From: Paulinella micropora
Lineage: Eukaryota; Cercozoa; Imbricatea; Euglyphida; Paulinellidae
Direction of reading: 5' to 3'
DNA: 64,000 nt
Assembly: GCA_019918135.1 (NCBI GenBank)
Contig: WBZZ01006900.1
Coordinates: 227,501 to 291,500, forward strand
The notes under the pieces are model-generated. The model made no database searches, was not told where the DNA came from, and worked only from the letters and a program-made list of their open reading frames with translations. Positions 52,349-63,203 of the stretch are shown one piece after another; within the stretch, counting starts at the first letter, position 1, and every line of letters begins with the position of its first letter. The translations under genes and the position numbers were made by a program.

Positions 52349-52578
52349 GGTTTTTGTAATGTTCGGTTTCAGTACTCAAGATTTTAGGTGCGGCTGTCTG
52401 TGTTCCGAGTAGACATCAGAGCCGTCAACTTGTAGTGTTTTGTAAATTTGAGTCCTGAAATATTTGAGCCTAGCCCCCTTTCCCTCTACACTACTCCGAC
52501 GAGTTCGGAAGGTTAGGCTAATAAAGCTTTTCTGTTCTCTTACTAAGTAAATTCGAAACTACGACACGGAAACTTTAA
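52349..52578 (+). repeat. DIRS repeat B2
   Basis: Pairs with B1. It ends CTTTAA, directly against copia-3 Gag sequence. Confidence 0.88.
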
Positions 52579-53470
52579 CCCCCCTCGACACGTCTTAGTC
52601 CCCATCCATCCTCTATGGAATAAAGTACTCCTAGAGGTGTGGGGTCGCCGGCCATGTCGAGGGGAGTAACAAAGAGGTTGTCTTTCAGGAGAGGGATGGT
52701 CTGTGGTTGAGAGGTAGAGGAATGAATGTTAAGACCATGAGGGTGCGTGTTGCTCACTCTCTTCTTCTCTCCTCTTGATCCTCATGCGTGTGGTGGCGAA
52801 GCGAGTGGGTCAAAAGAGGAAGGGGGTCGGCTAGTGTCAAATGAGATGTTCGTCTCTTCGTCGTCCGTTTCCTCTTTCTGTATCATGCTTATGCTTAATA
52901 TGTGATTGATGTAACCTATTTCCCCTACTCCCTCCTTACCTTCCTCTTCATCAAGAGTAGCAGACTCTTCGTCTGAACCAGGGATTTCGGACTCTTCTCC
53001 TTCTTCTTCAGAGTTATCAGAAGAAGAAGAGTCGGAACCCCCTGCGTTCAAACTAATAGTCTTTGCCTTAGCGGTACTCTTCTTGATGAAGTCAGATGCC
53101 TTTAGTTTTCTTTTCTCTTTCCCTCCCTCTTCCTTCTGTCGTCTCAATGACATCTTCCTTCTCCCCTCTCTGCCTTTAGTCTTACATTTGCTTTTCAGGC
53201 TCAGCTCTCCTACTCCTTTAGCTAAGTTGACTACTCTAGCTGCCTTTCTCCTTATGAGGCAGTTGACGGGGACATGCCCATCTCTTGGACATTCAGGGAG
53301 GGTACACAGGACGATACAAATTTTGATATGGTGATCCCCACGACAGTTAAAGCATCCCTCCCGCTGGGGTGTTTTTCCTGTCTGATTTGCATGAGGTTGA
53401 CTGTTATGGGGTCACTTCGTGTGCCAGACCCAGAGTGAGCTTTGACGAGGAGGTGCAAAAACGACATCAA
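52579..53470 (-). pseudogene. Copia-3 Gag with zinc-binding cluster, right part
   Basis: The minus frame contains REGCFNCRGDHHIKIC, then CTLPECPRDGHVPVNC: a double Cys/His cluster like copia-4 (CYNC...C; C...GHEHVGKSC). A Lys-rich stretch, an acidic stretch (SDSSSSDNSEEEGEESEIPG) and one TGA near 52780 follow. The frame is open to 52579 and goes on at 38133. A frameshift near 53400 separates the N-terminal residues. Confidence 0.72.
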
Positions 53471-53513
53471 GATGCATAGAGCTTCTTCATCCTAGACTTA
53501 GATTCTTCTGTCT

Positions 53514-54408
53514 GTGCTATCTGCTCTATTACCTTGGCAAATTTCCTCTTTATGCGGGGATGTTTGAGTTTATACACATTGATCATGTGTGACCTTTCCC
53601 AGAATCGAAGGATGGTTACAAATACCTCCTCACGGCTATTGACAGAGCCACCAACTATGTGTGGATCATCCCTGTCAAAGACGTTACCGGCAAGACGACG
53701 GCCGAGGCGCTGATCGATAGGATCATCTCACAGATCGGAGTACCAAGAAAGATATGTTCTGATCGAGGCTCGGACTTTAATAACGATGTCATCGACAAAC
53801 TATCTAAGTATCACGGGATGAAATGGCAATATGTTACTGCCTATAACCCGCGAGCAAATGGGAAAATCGAGCGGGTACACAGACCCCTCAAAGCCTCACT
53901 AAAGATGTATTGCACGAAGAAGGAGAATCAAAGAGCATGGGTCGAGGCAGCACCATCATTTGCGTTTGCAATGAACTGTCTACCCTCTACGGCGTTAGGA
54001 GGCTCGAAGAGCTCAATCTTGCCATATCAGTTAGTATATGGGCGTGAGCCTGATATCCCGACTTCGCTCCTTCACCCAAAAGACACTTGGGCGGATGCGG
54101 ATGAGTTGTTTGGGATGAGACTTAGAGTGAAGATGGAGGCGGAACAAATAGTCAGGGCGCATAGAGAGGCGGAGCGCCGAAAGACTGACGCTGAAGGGGT
54201 GCGACAAGCGCACTTGGATCAGATCAAATTCCAGGTCGGGGATATTGTACTGTTGTATCATCCTCAGGTCCCGAAGGGAGTCAGCTCTAAGCTGTTCACT
54301 CACTGGAAAGGACCTTATCAGATTATGGAACAGACGGGACCTCTGAACTACAAGATCAGGGGTAGAGGGAAGGTGCAAATTGTGAATGTAAGAAGGCTGA
54401 TTAAATGA
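53514..54408 (+). pseudogene. Ty3/gypsy integrase fragment
   Basis: Core with Asp in FEFIHIDHV (followed by a TGA where Gly-Pro is usual), KDGYKYLLTAIDRATNYVWI, Asp in ICSDRGSDFNNDVI, Glu in YNPRANGKIERVHRPLKASL: full D-D-E. Then the C-terminal barrel (QIKFQVGDIVLLYHPQVP; KLFTHWKGPYQIMEQTGPLN; VQIVNVRRLIK). The upstream RT and RNase H are absent. It abuts the right end of copia-3. Confidence 0.85.
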
Positions 54409-54454
54409 TCCCTTTTTACTGGAAGATGAATCCGTTGAGGAGGCGTTAAAACGG

Positions 54455-55303
54455 ATGAAAGATGATTTCAAAGAGGTGCCGCCCATCCACAAGAAGGCTG
54501 GCATAGACCAAGACGATGCTTATCGGGCACCGATAGCTGAGAAGGAGGAGAGTGAGGTGGACAGTAAGGAGAAGACTGACCGCATAAGCGCGGTGGGGAC
54601 TCAGTCCAAGTCTCCGCGAGAGCATAACGGAAAGAAGGAGAATATCACAGAGGCGCAGCTAAGGAGAGCGCGGAATGATCTTATCAACGACCAACCGAGG
54701 AAGGCGATGAGGTCGATGGGATCAAAGGACGTCCACCAAGAGGAGGAGGGGACGGACACTGACCCAAACGCGGGCAACGTTGAGATTGTCCATGAGCGAT
54801 GGAAGGAAGGCGATGCGATAGCAACCATCGCATGGGTGAAAGATGTTTTCTATCTTATGAGACCAGCGGAACAACATGTCGCTGATGACACTCTCTCAGA
54901 CTTATACTTGATGTGGGTCGTGGCGGTCCCACGACAGATGCGTGTCACACGGACACTCAAAATATCATCAGCCGCAAAAATAGTACAACCGATACTCCAG
55001 TTTTGGAGAAGTTTGGACCCGGTTGAGGATCCAAAGGCAAGACATTATCTGCCAGTATATAAAGACGCAAAAAGTCTCGAGACATGGGATGATAGTATTA
55101 CAATTACTCCGAGAGACAAGGATTACACTGCGTGGACCATTCAGACACTGCCAAGAGGAGTGCTTGATATCCCTTTTGAATTATCGTTGGGCGGAATCCC
55201 TAATAAGATCTGGGACATTCTCGAACAGTCAAAGTTTGATCTGACTTTTGTTGGTGGTCCTCCACCAGGTAAAGAAATCCGCGCCAGACGACGAAGGCAG
55301 TAA
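54455..55303 (+). pseudogene. ORF downstream of gypsy integrase, function unknown
   Basis: 282 open residues 47 bp after the integrase stop, with no internal stop. N-terminal half is charged (KKAGIDQDDAYRAPIAEKEE, QLRRARNDLINDQPRKAMRS). The second half looks globular (GDAIATIAWVKDVFYLMRPA, YLMWVVAVPRQMRVTRTLKI, WTIQTLPRGVLDIPFELSLG). It may be the C-terminal extension of gypsy Pol or a separate 3' ORF. I do not recognise a family. Confidence 0.55.
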
Positions 55304-55823
55304 CAAAGAAACTTTTTTTCTTTATGCGTCTCAAATAAACTGATTGATTGCCCACGGCGTATCATGATTTGATTATGCATCATCAGTTATCAATATGAAT
55401 ATTAAAATGAATCAGTGATATAACTTGGCATTCGATCGCAACATACGAGTGCGAAAGGTCGATCGACGATGATACTACACCGTATACGGGGATCGCTAGT
55501 GTATTGAGCGATGGTGTTCCCAGGTATGACCCTTTCCAAGTCCTGGGATGATGTTCTCGAAAATGAAATGTTCTCTGAAACTTTCATTAAATTATTTTTT
55601 ACGATAGATTATAAACTGTCGTACCTGAGCACGGTCAATCTCTACTTGTGTCGGTATATCGCAGGGTCGGGTACATACACCTCGACTTCGGATATAGCTA
55701 TTAGGACTGACCCCCTAATACTATATCATAGGATATCCGCCTTATACAAGGGTATGTCATTAAAAAAGACAATGTACTTACGATCTCCCTGTGAATAATA
55801 ATAATAATAGTAATAATAATAAT
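55304..55823. other. Downstream sequence of the gypsy remnant
   Basis: AT-rich; no gene or LTR pair seen. An ATA/ATAG array begins about 55795. Confidence 0.45.
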
Positions 55824-56090
55824 AGTGCTTCTCTTTCAATGGCTGATGCATTTCTGCACATGCGCCTCCATCGTCTCACCCGTGAGGGGAGTACGAAGAA
55901 TTGACGATAAGCTCTAATGACACCCCCGCAAGGGCAGTTCCAACACTTCCAGACGGGCCGGTATGTTCAATGAAAATACTGGTCCAGACGGATCGGTATG
56001 TTCAATGAAAATACTGGTGGCACCGACGGGAATCGAACTGGCGACAGGGCCCAGATGGTAGAACTTGACCACTGGGCTATCACGGTGTCC
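55824..56090 (-). mobile_element. tRNA-derived SINE, copy 8
   Basis: Minus-strand full-length copy with the internal duplication, ATT tail on the left, box A/B at the right end. Confidence 0.88.
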
Positions 56091-56138
<48 letters not shown>

Positions 56139-56139
<1 letters not shown>

Positions 56140-56405
56140 GTGCTTCTCTGTCAATGGCTGATGCATTTCTGCACATGCGCCTCCATCGTCTCACCCGTGA
56201 GGGGAGTACGAAGAATTGACGATAAGCTCTAATGACACCCCCGCAAGGGCAGTTCCAACACTTCCAGACGGGCCGGTATGTTCAATGAAAATACTGGTCC
56301 AGACGGATCGGTATGTTCAATGAAAATACTGGTGGCACCGACGGGAATCGAACTGGCGACAGGGCCCAGATGGTAGAACTTGACCACTGGGCTATCACGG
56401 TGTCC
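56139..56405 (-). mobile_element. tRNA-derived SINE, copy 9
   Basis: Almost identical to copy 8 and in tandem with it, separated by an ATA array. Confidence 0.88.
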
Positions 56406-56471
<66 letters not shown>

Positions 56472-56643
56472 GTGTATCTCCTGCCAATTGCTGAGCCAAA
56501 AGGCCATGTGCATCCAGTCCTCCATTCCATAAGGAAAGTCTCCACACCAATCGGTGGAATAAAGGAAGTGACGGCATAGAACATTACTCTAGGAGCTTTA
56601 TACCAATCAGCCCATGGAAAGGACCGATGGCCTATGTACTCCC

Positions 56644-56689
<46 letters not shown>
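56406..56689. other. AAT arrays with unique insert
   Basis: Two (AAT)n arrays around a ~165-bp unique segment (about 56472-56642). No coding evidence. Confidence 0.6.
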
Positions 56690-56690
<1 letters not shown>

Positions 56691-56921
56691 GTGCTTCTCT
56701 GTCAATGGCTGATGCAAATCTGCACATGCGCCTCCATCGTCTCACCCGTGAGGGGAGTACGAAGAATTGACGATAGGCTCTAATGACACCCCCGCAAGGG
56801 CAGTTCCAACACTTCCAGACGGACCGGTATGTTCAATGAAAATACTGGTGGCACCGACGGGAATCGAACTGGCGACAGGGCCCAGATGGTAGAACTTGAA
56901 CACTGGGCTATCACGGTGTCC
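56690..56921 (-). mobile_element. tRNA-derived SINE, copy 10
   Basis: Minus-strand copy with a single middle module, as in copies 1 and 7. Confidence 0.88.
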
Positions 56922-56926
56922 AAATA

Positions 56927-56960
<34 letters not shown>

Positions 56961-57903
56961 GAAGAAGAAGGAGATCAAAGGGGGAATCGTACTACAGCAC
57001 CACGTTGCTTGTATTTTTTTATTAGCAGTACGTTTGTTCTTGACATACTGCCGAGAAAAAAAAAAAAAAAAAGAGATTGAGGGGAAGGAGTTCAAAAACC
57101 TACAAGAATGGCTGGAGAATCCGCTTTGACGTGCCGTATGAGGATATATTTATCGTCTTTTAGCGTCTATCCGTGGGTCGATGCGCTGTGTGGCATGACT
57201 CCATAGCGCATACTATTTGCAGAAAGAAATCAGAAGGTGTATGACGAAAATGCTATTTCCTTCATAAAATCGGGAGGGGGTACTGTAGGCATCACCCCCC
57301 GGATAGCCGGTAAAAAGTACCTTTTCCTGGTGACAGGTGCACCAGCTTGTTTTTCAGTATTATTTGTCCGGATTGGACCTGATGCCATTTTATTCCTGGT
57401 CTGTTGCCGTTTTCCTTTTTGGCTGAGCTAATATAACGAGACATCATTCTCATCTTTTGAGGACTGTGTTTGGTTGTATTACCGACTTTTTACGAGCTAT
57501 CGTTGGGGGCATTACAATATATTTCATTTCTATATGTTATGACTACCTACGTGATCATATATATATTAATATTATATGTATTATAGCTACACTGTGCCTG
57601 TGTTACATACCGGCCTAATGTTACTCAACATAGGATAGGGTGTGCCGGCATAGGACCTATCTTCTTCTCGTCGACTAGGCCTAGCTTGACTGGGGGGAGC
57701 TGCCCTGTATGTAGTCTAACTGATGCATACTTGCCCCAGCAAGCCGGGTAGCCACCATCGACACACTTGAATCTCTTGGAGAGACTCTGAGTGAGGGTAA
57801 GAGTAACGTTAGTATGTTTTGAGTATATGTTTTTCTAATTTTCACAGAATAGATGTATTAGGACCTACAGTCAATTTAATAATTTACTTTGATCAAGGGG
57901 GAG
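56922..57903. other. Sequence upstream of a plus-strand LTR, no gene supported
   Basis: Starts with an ATA array, then unique AT-rich sequence. Ends with the purine tract AAGGGGGAG (57895-57903), so part is probably the 3' untranslated region of a plus-strand copia element. Confidence 0.45.
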
Positions 57904-58074
57904 TGTTGGACCTATTAATATAATTAACCGGATAGTCAGTATGGTCCGGCATATGTAATGTGTGTCGTTAGAGCCATTACTTATGTCCGGCCTAGTATGT
58001 AATCGTGCTGTTCCCTTGGCGCACTTTTCTCAATAAAGTTTCTACTGTAGTCCACCGTGAGCTAGTATACAACA
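57904..58074 (+). repeat. TGTTGG-type LTR
   Basis: Begins TGTTGGACC after a purine tract and ends TATACAACA (TG...CA). Contains CAATAAAG (poly(A)-type). It resembles, in opposite orientation, the LTR near 22.4-22.5 kb. Pieces (CCCTTGGCGC, TTCTACTGTAG) recur at 63249-63300. Confidence 0.6.
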
Positions 58075-58091
58075 GATTATTAAGTTAGTCT

Positions 58092-58456
58092 CCTTTAAGC
58101 AGTTAATGCTTTACGGTTCATACAGAGGTTAGTAGTGTTCTTGGCGGTGAAGCCAAGTGTCAGGTCACAGTATTAATAAACAGACAAGTCTGAATAATGC
58201 AGAGACAATCTTTAATCAGTCATTGCCCTTTGTGAAAGGAAGGAAAAATGACACTTCACTACTCAAAACTGAAACTACACGTCACTACTCAAAACATGAA
58301 AATTCCAGATAAATAACTTTCAGATGAATTACTTAATAAAGGTAATAGTATGGAAGTACTAAAGTTCAGGACTGAAATTAAGTAATAGTGGCAAAAAAGG
58401 CAATTGATTGCATCCATCTAACTTAGGTAAAATTACTATGACTAGTATTACTACTT
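58092..58456 (-). repeat. LARD-like element, left (3') LTR
   Basis: Starts CCTTTAAGCAGTTAATGC; matches 62859-63203 with several small indels. Confidence 0.82.
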
Positions 58457-61400
58457 AGAATTGATGATTGTGAGCGGCTTATGTAATCAGTGATTATGAT
58501 AGCATATGGTCATATAGCTCGGGGGGTGTGTGATAGTGTGAGCGATCTAGTGAGCGTGAGAGCTAGTGACTGAATGTGGAGAGCGTCTAATGTGTCTTTA
58601 TCATCATGTTCTTTTGTGTTGTTTCATTCTTTTTCTTTTCTTATACATACGAGGAGATAACGAATGAGAGAGTTGATCGGCACTTTGGCTGCCCTTTCTG
58701 ATCCTCACACCAATTTTTTTTAGTTAGCAATCATACTAATCTTACAATGTGTACTGATTAGTTCTGTTACACTGTCTGATATATGATTGATTTTGCGTCG
58801 TTTGTTGCTTTTTGCTTCATGTGTTAATCATTTTTATACATGTGTTACTTGAACATATTGCTGAATTATGAGCCGTCCTAGAGCCATGGACAAAAATTTT
58901 TCTAATGAGATTATCCTATTGGAAATCCATTTTCTTAACTTCGCCGTTATGAAATTTATATTTCGGTGGGTGCGTTATTCCCATAGAATTATTAATTCAG
59001 TTTTAGTCATATGAAGTTGTCGTTGTACTCATAGCTTTGTCAATGTTTTAACTCATACATACTTGGCCAGCAATAATAGTTGTGTTTAGAGATGGTGGGG
59101 TGCTTAGCTACAGCGAATATAGCAATAGCTGATGATGTTGTTGGTCATAGAGATATTAGCTGTTGACAGGCGGAGTCAAATTAGCTGATAGCCTGTAAAG
59201 CCTAGAGCGTGATGGTAGGCTGAGCGCAGGCGGTGATGTTACTGACAAAGAATAGACGTTTTGAGATGGATGTGTTAATGTTGTCGTATGCGTGTTGCGT
59301 GTTTCGCTTATTTTATAGCAATATTATACATACTGTCACTTATTACTATGCTCAGTACCCCAATGCGTTATGTGTTGACTCATTATGTCTCTTTTATCAT
59401 TTATCTTACATTTTTGCTTGTTTGCATGATTTTATCTGCATGTAGTTATTCTTTTGCTTATTCTTTGATTTAACGTTGAGTGAGTAGTTCAGACTAGCTA
59501 CCTGCACTATTTCAGTTTGCGTTTATAGTTAGAGCATAACTAGTCATTAGAGAGCATGAAGAACAAACAGACATCGATAATGATAACACATTGAAAAATA
59601 TGCTCTGCAGCATATATATAGTTTGAACGAGGGTAATATGTATGTTGTAACAAATATACTTCGCAAATGACAAATGTATACCATGCACATTAAAACAAAC
59701 AGCTACAAATAACAATGGCATAGAAAATGTTTAAGTCACAACATAGTAGTTCCAGCACAGGGAAAAGCAGAAAACAACGCAAAAATGTACAAGGCATTAT
59801 GACTTGAGAATATAGCATGGTCTCATAAAATGAGTCCTCTATGCTCACTAGCCACTGTGTAACCAGGTTCTTTTGCAACTCTATGTGTCTTTTTGCCACC
59901 TTCGTACCGAGAACTTATGATCATAACATCGACTCACAAACAAAATGAATAATCACAGAGTTAAATGTCGCTCACGACACACGCACACAGTATATATCGC
60001 TTTACCCTCGAAGCTCACACATGTCATACGCAAACGTAATACACGTGGAACACAACATTCTCACTCTCTCCGTCGACAACATCACCTCTATGTCGCTCAC
60101 GATACACGCACCCAGTATTTATCGCTTTACCCTCACACATGTTATACGCAAACGCAACACATGTGGAACACGACATAATAACAAAAGTGAACAAAGTGGA
60201 CACGAATCAAACTCATGCCACCCACACACAACTGATTCATTCAAACTAAGACAAGTCGTACCAGTCATACAGGCCTAGGCCTACAGGATGAAAAGAGAAA
60301 ATGAAAACTCTATCAAAACCCATTCATGTAGTCACACATACAATTTACACGACATCTCGTCAGAACATAGGTAAAGACAATCGAAAGAAAGTCAACTCTG
60401 ACCATTTATGACCAAACAATCATAACGATGGACGACATGCATGCTAGGCACAGTTATGTAACCATGACACCACACACCATGCATACTGTGACTGAATTTA
60501 TTGCTGTCGTGCTGCTGAATCGTATTAGTGTGTTGTGTGACTTTGTGCTGTACGGATGTGTGCGATGTATGATCCGTGTCTCTACTATCATTTTGATTGT
60601 GTTGCATGTATGACACTTACCAATGCATTGTACGTTCGTTGCGTCTTTGTTTTCTTTGTGTTTACATGTTGTCTTTGTTTTTGTGCTGTTTTATCGCCGA
60701 ATCGCTCTTCTCTCTCCTTCGTCAGCTCTACTTACGACCACTCAGTGTCTTTTCTCTCTATAAGCTCAAAGCTATACTCGAGTCCTACGCACACCATCAC
60801 GCTAGCTGCTCGTCATTCATGGTGCATGCACACATTAATCTCACACGGAAGCTTTCATTTTCAGCTTCCAGCTTCCAGCTTCCAGTCCGGCTTCCAGCTC
60901 CCAGTCCCGGCTTACAGCTCCCAGTTCCGGCTTCCAGCTTCCAGTCCGGCTTCCAGCTCCCAGTTTCAGCTCTCTTTTTCGAAATGGTATTTAGCAATTG
61001 CAATCATGGCTTGTCCTGGGCAAGACTTTAAACTGCATCCAGTTAGAGTAGTTAGATTGTTAGAATCATAAGCCTACATTCAGAATAAGGACTCGACGTG
61101 TGTGGGTGCCCTTTCTGACCACACTAGTATAGTTCATTCTCTTTTTCCTCTTATACACATTTTCTTTCTTTGGATGGATAGAGAGTAGAAAAGCTAGCTA
61201 GACGAGTAGGTCTATAGTAACTAATCTAAGCATTAGATAGTGCGTGCGAGTGTATCATGCATTTTTTTTTAGAGGGTATGTACGAACATAGGCTCAAAGG
61301 GTCTTAATTATGCATATCTTCAAGAACATTTTGCTAATTTATTTTGCTTTCCATATTGCTTAGTCTTGGTGCTATTTTTTTAAAGAGTTTTCACTTTTTT

Positions 61401-62858
61401 TTTTTTTTGTAGTGCGTTTGTGTGTTGACATACTGTTTCAATATGTATTCTTGGTGTCGATATGTTATGCCTCGTACGTTTGCATTATATATTTATGTGA
61501 TGCTGATGGATGAACATCATAATATGATTATACCATGCGTGTATGAACCTTTATGTTTGTGTTTTGTTCTGTCAGAGTTACACGACATGATGAGTGCTTA
61601 TTTACTTGGTGTTATATTGCGATTATCGTGTTGTGTTGTGTTGATTGAAGCAGTATAGATCAACAGAGAGAGAGTGAGAGAGAGAGAGAAAGCAGGCAGA
61701 GCAACAGGCAGAGTGAATGCTATGATAGAAGAGCCAGAGAGTGAGTAAGTGAGGCTCAAGAGAGATTAGCATGAAAGCGATAGTAAGCCGGAAGCTGGAC
61801 AGGGAGCTGGTCGGGCCCGGGAGGACATCAGTCTAAGCAAAACGAGCAAGCTTGTGAAATTCTCTCCCCCCACGCCCACTCGACGACCAAATGGAGATAA
61901 GGACAAAATGCGGATGAAAAGGAAAAAGTGTCTCATGTCTGGGTGTCTCTCTCTCTACGTATACGTGTTTTTGGCAATCGAAATGCCAATGCCAAACACA
62001 TAACAGACACAATGTCATACTCTTACAACACCACAGACATTACACAAAGGTGTATTAACAACACATGTACACTACTCTCGACACTTCTCAACACAAAAAA
62101 TTCTATTGCACTGTCCGCAAAATTTGACCCAAAAAATGTCCGTAAAATACGTTGAAATTTCGCCACACAAACATGTCATCTCTCATGCTATCCTTCAACC
62201 ATAACAACTTCTTTCGCCCCTCGGCTCTTATCTGTGCCTTAGTCTCTGGGCTCATCCTAACGGACACTCTAATGAATGGCCTACTCAAGGGCTCTTTTCA
62301 ATTGCTCCTTAGCTCTTTTTGAGAGAGAGAACCTACACTAATCACATACAAAGTGAGACGCTACTCTATCCCACTGCTCTATCCGTTCGTAATCTCTCAT
62401 TAAACTGGACTATTCTGTTATTATCTGCCTATCCATTAGAGGTAAGAGAAGAGAAAGAAAAATTATTCGACTGCTGACATAATCTAGCTGAATGTACGTA
62501 TGTGTATACCTTCCTGTACCTATGACCCCATCGACCTTAACGCTAACTCCTACGTGTGAGAAGGGATAAAATGTGGGCTTCCTTGCACTTTTTTCACTTT
62601 CGCTGTCTGGCAGCGCTATCTCGATTGAGGTCATGGTAGACCACTCTTAGCAATACACTTTTAAATCGAGTGGACTCTCTGCCACTCTTGCTCTGATATC
62701 TCTGTACTCACCTTTTTGCTAGGTGAGGCTTTTCCTCTTGTCGGGCAAGACTGTTCCGTTCTCAGTTTTGTGGAAATGTCAGGTATAGATATACTGAGAA
62801 AGTCTCTGTCACTGTCTCGTTGTGCGGAATGAACCCCGAGCCAATCAAGGCTTCATAA

Positions 62859-63203
62859 CCTTTAAGCAGTTAATGCTTTGCGGTTCATACAGAGGTTAGT
62901 AGGGTTCTTGGCGGTGAAGCCATGTGTCCGGTCACAGTATTAATAAAGAGACAAGTCTGAATGCAGAGACAATCTTTAATCAGTCATTGCCCTTTGTGAA
63001 AGGAAGGAAAAGTGACACGTCACTACTCAAAACTGAAACTACACGTCACTACTCAAAAACATGAAATTCCAGACTTTCAGATGAATTACTTAATAAAGGT
63101 AATAATATGGAAATACTAAAGTTCAGGACTGAATAGTGGCAAAAAGGCAATTGATTGCATCCGTCTAACTTAGGTAAAATTACTATGATTAGTATTACTA
63201 CTT
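62859..63203 (-). repeat. LARD-like element, right (5') LTR
   Basis: Pairs with 58092-58456 and is preceded on the plus strand by GGCTTCATAA. Confidence 0.82.

Larger units (their letters stand above)
38134..52578 (+). mobile_element. DIRS/Ngaro-like tyrosine-recombinase retrotransposon carrying two nested insertions
   Basis: Split direct repeats A1 (38134-38302), B1 (51523-51752), A2 (51750-52348) and B2 (52349-52578) surround Gag with a CCCH-type finger, a Pol with reverse transcriptase and RNase H, and a tyrosine recombinase, all plus strand. The A1-genes-B1-A2-B2 order is that of Ngaro-type DIRS elements, which integrate by recombinase without target duplication; none is seen here. Nested inside are a gypsy RT fragment and copia-4. 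Without them the element is about 7.3 kb. Stops and frameshifts in Pol and recombinase indicate decay. Confidence 0.85.
32518..53470 (-). mobile_element. Copia-3: older Ty1/copia element split by the DIRS element
   Basis: Pol parts lie at 32518-37344, Gag parts at 37647-38133 and 52579-53470. All are minus strand and in correct copia order once 38134-52578 is ignored. The Gag frame is preserved exactly across the insertion, which proves the two parts belong together. RT (FHVDDGLHAATEA) groups with copia-4 rather than copia-1 and -2. No 5' LTR is seen to the right; a gypsy remnant starts there. The 3' LTR is probably at 22.2-22.5 kb. Confidence 0.75.
58092..63203 (-). mobile_element. Large non-autonomous LTR element (LARD-like)
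   Basis: Direct repeats of ~365 and ~345 bp (58092-58456; 62859-63203) bound 4.4 kb. Directly inside the right repeat, the minus strand reads GGTTATGAAGCC, close to the primer site of the copia elements, so the polarity is minus. I find no Gag knuckle, protease, integrase or RT. A small open frame near the primer site (62410-62634) begins MTSIEIALPDSESEKSARKP but has no known match. No target duplication could be confirmed. Confidence 0.65.

Noticed and set aside
60556-61071. 171-residue ORF in the LARD-like element
   Set aside because: Cys/Ser-rich with tandem CCAGCTTCC-type repeats near its end; no motif and no homologous frame around.
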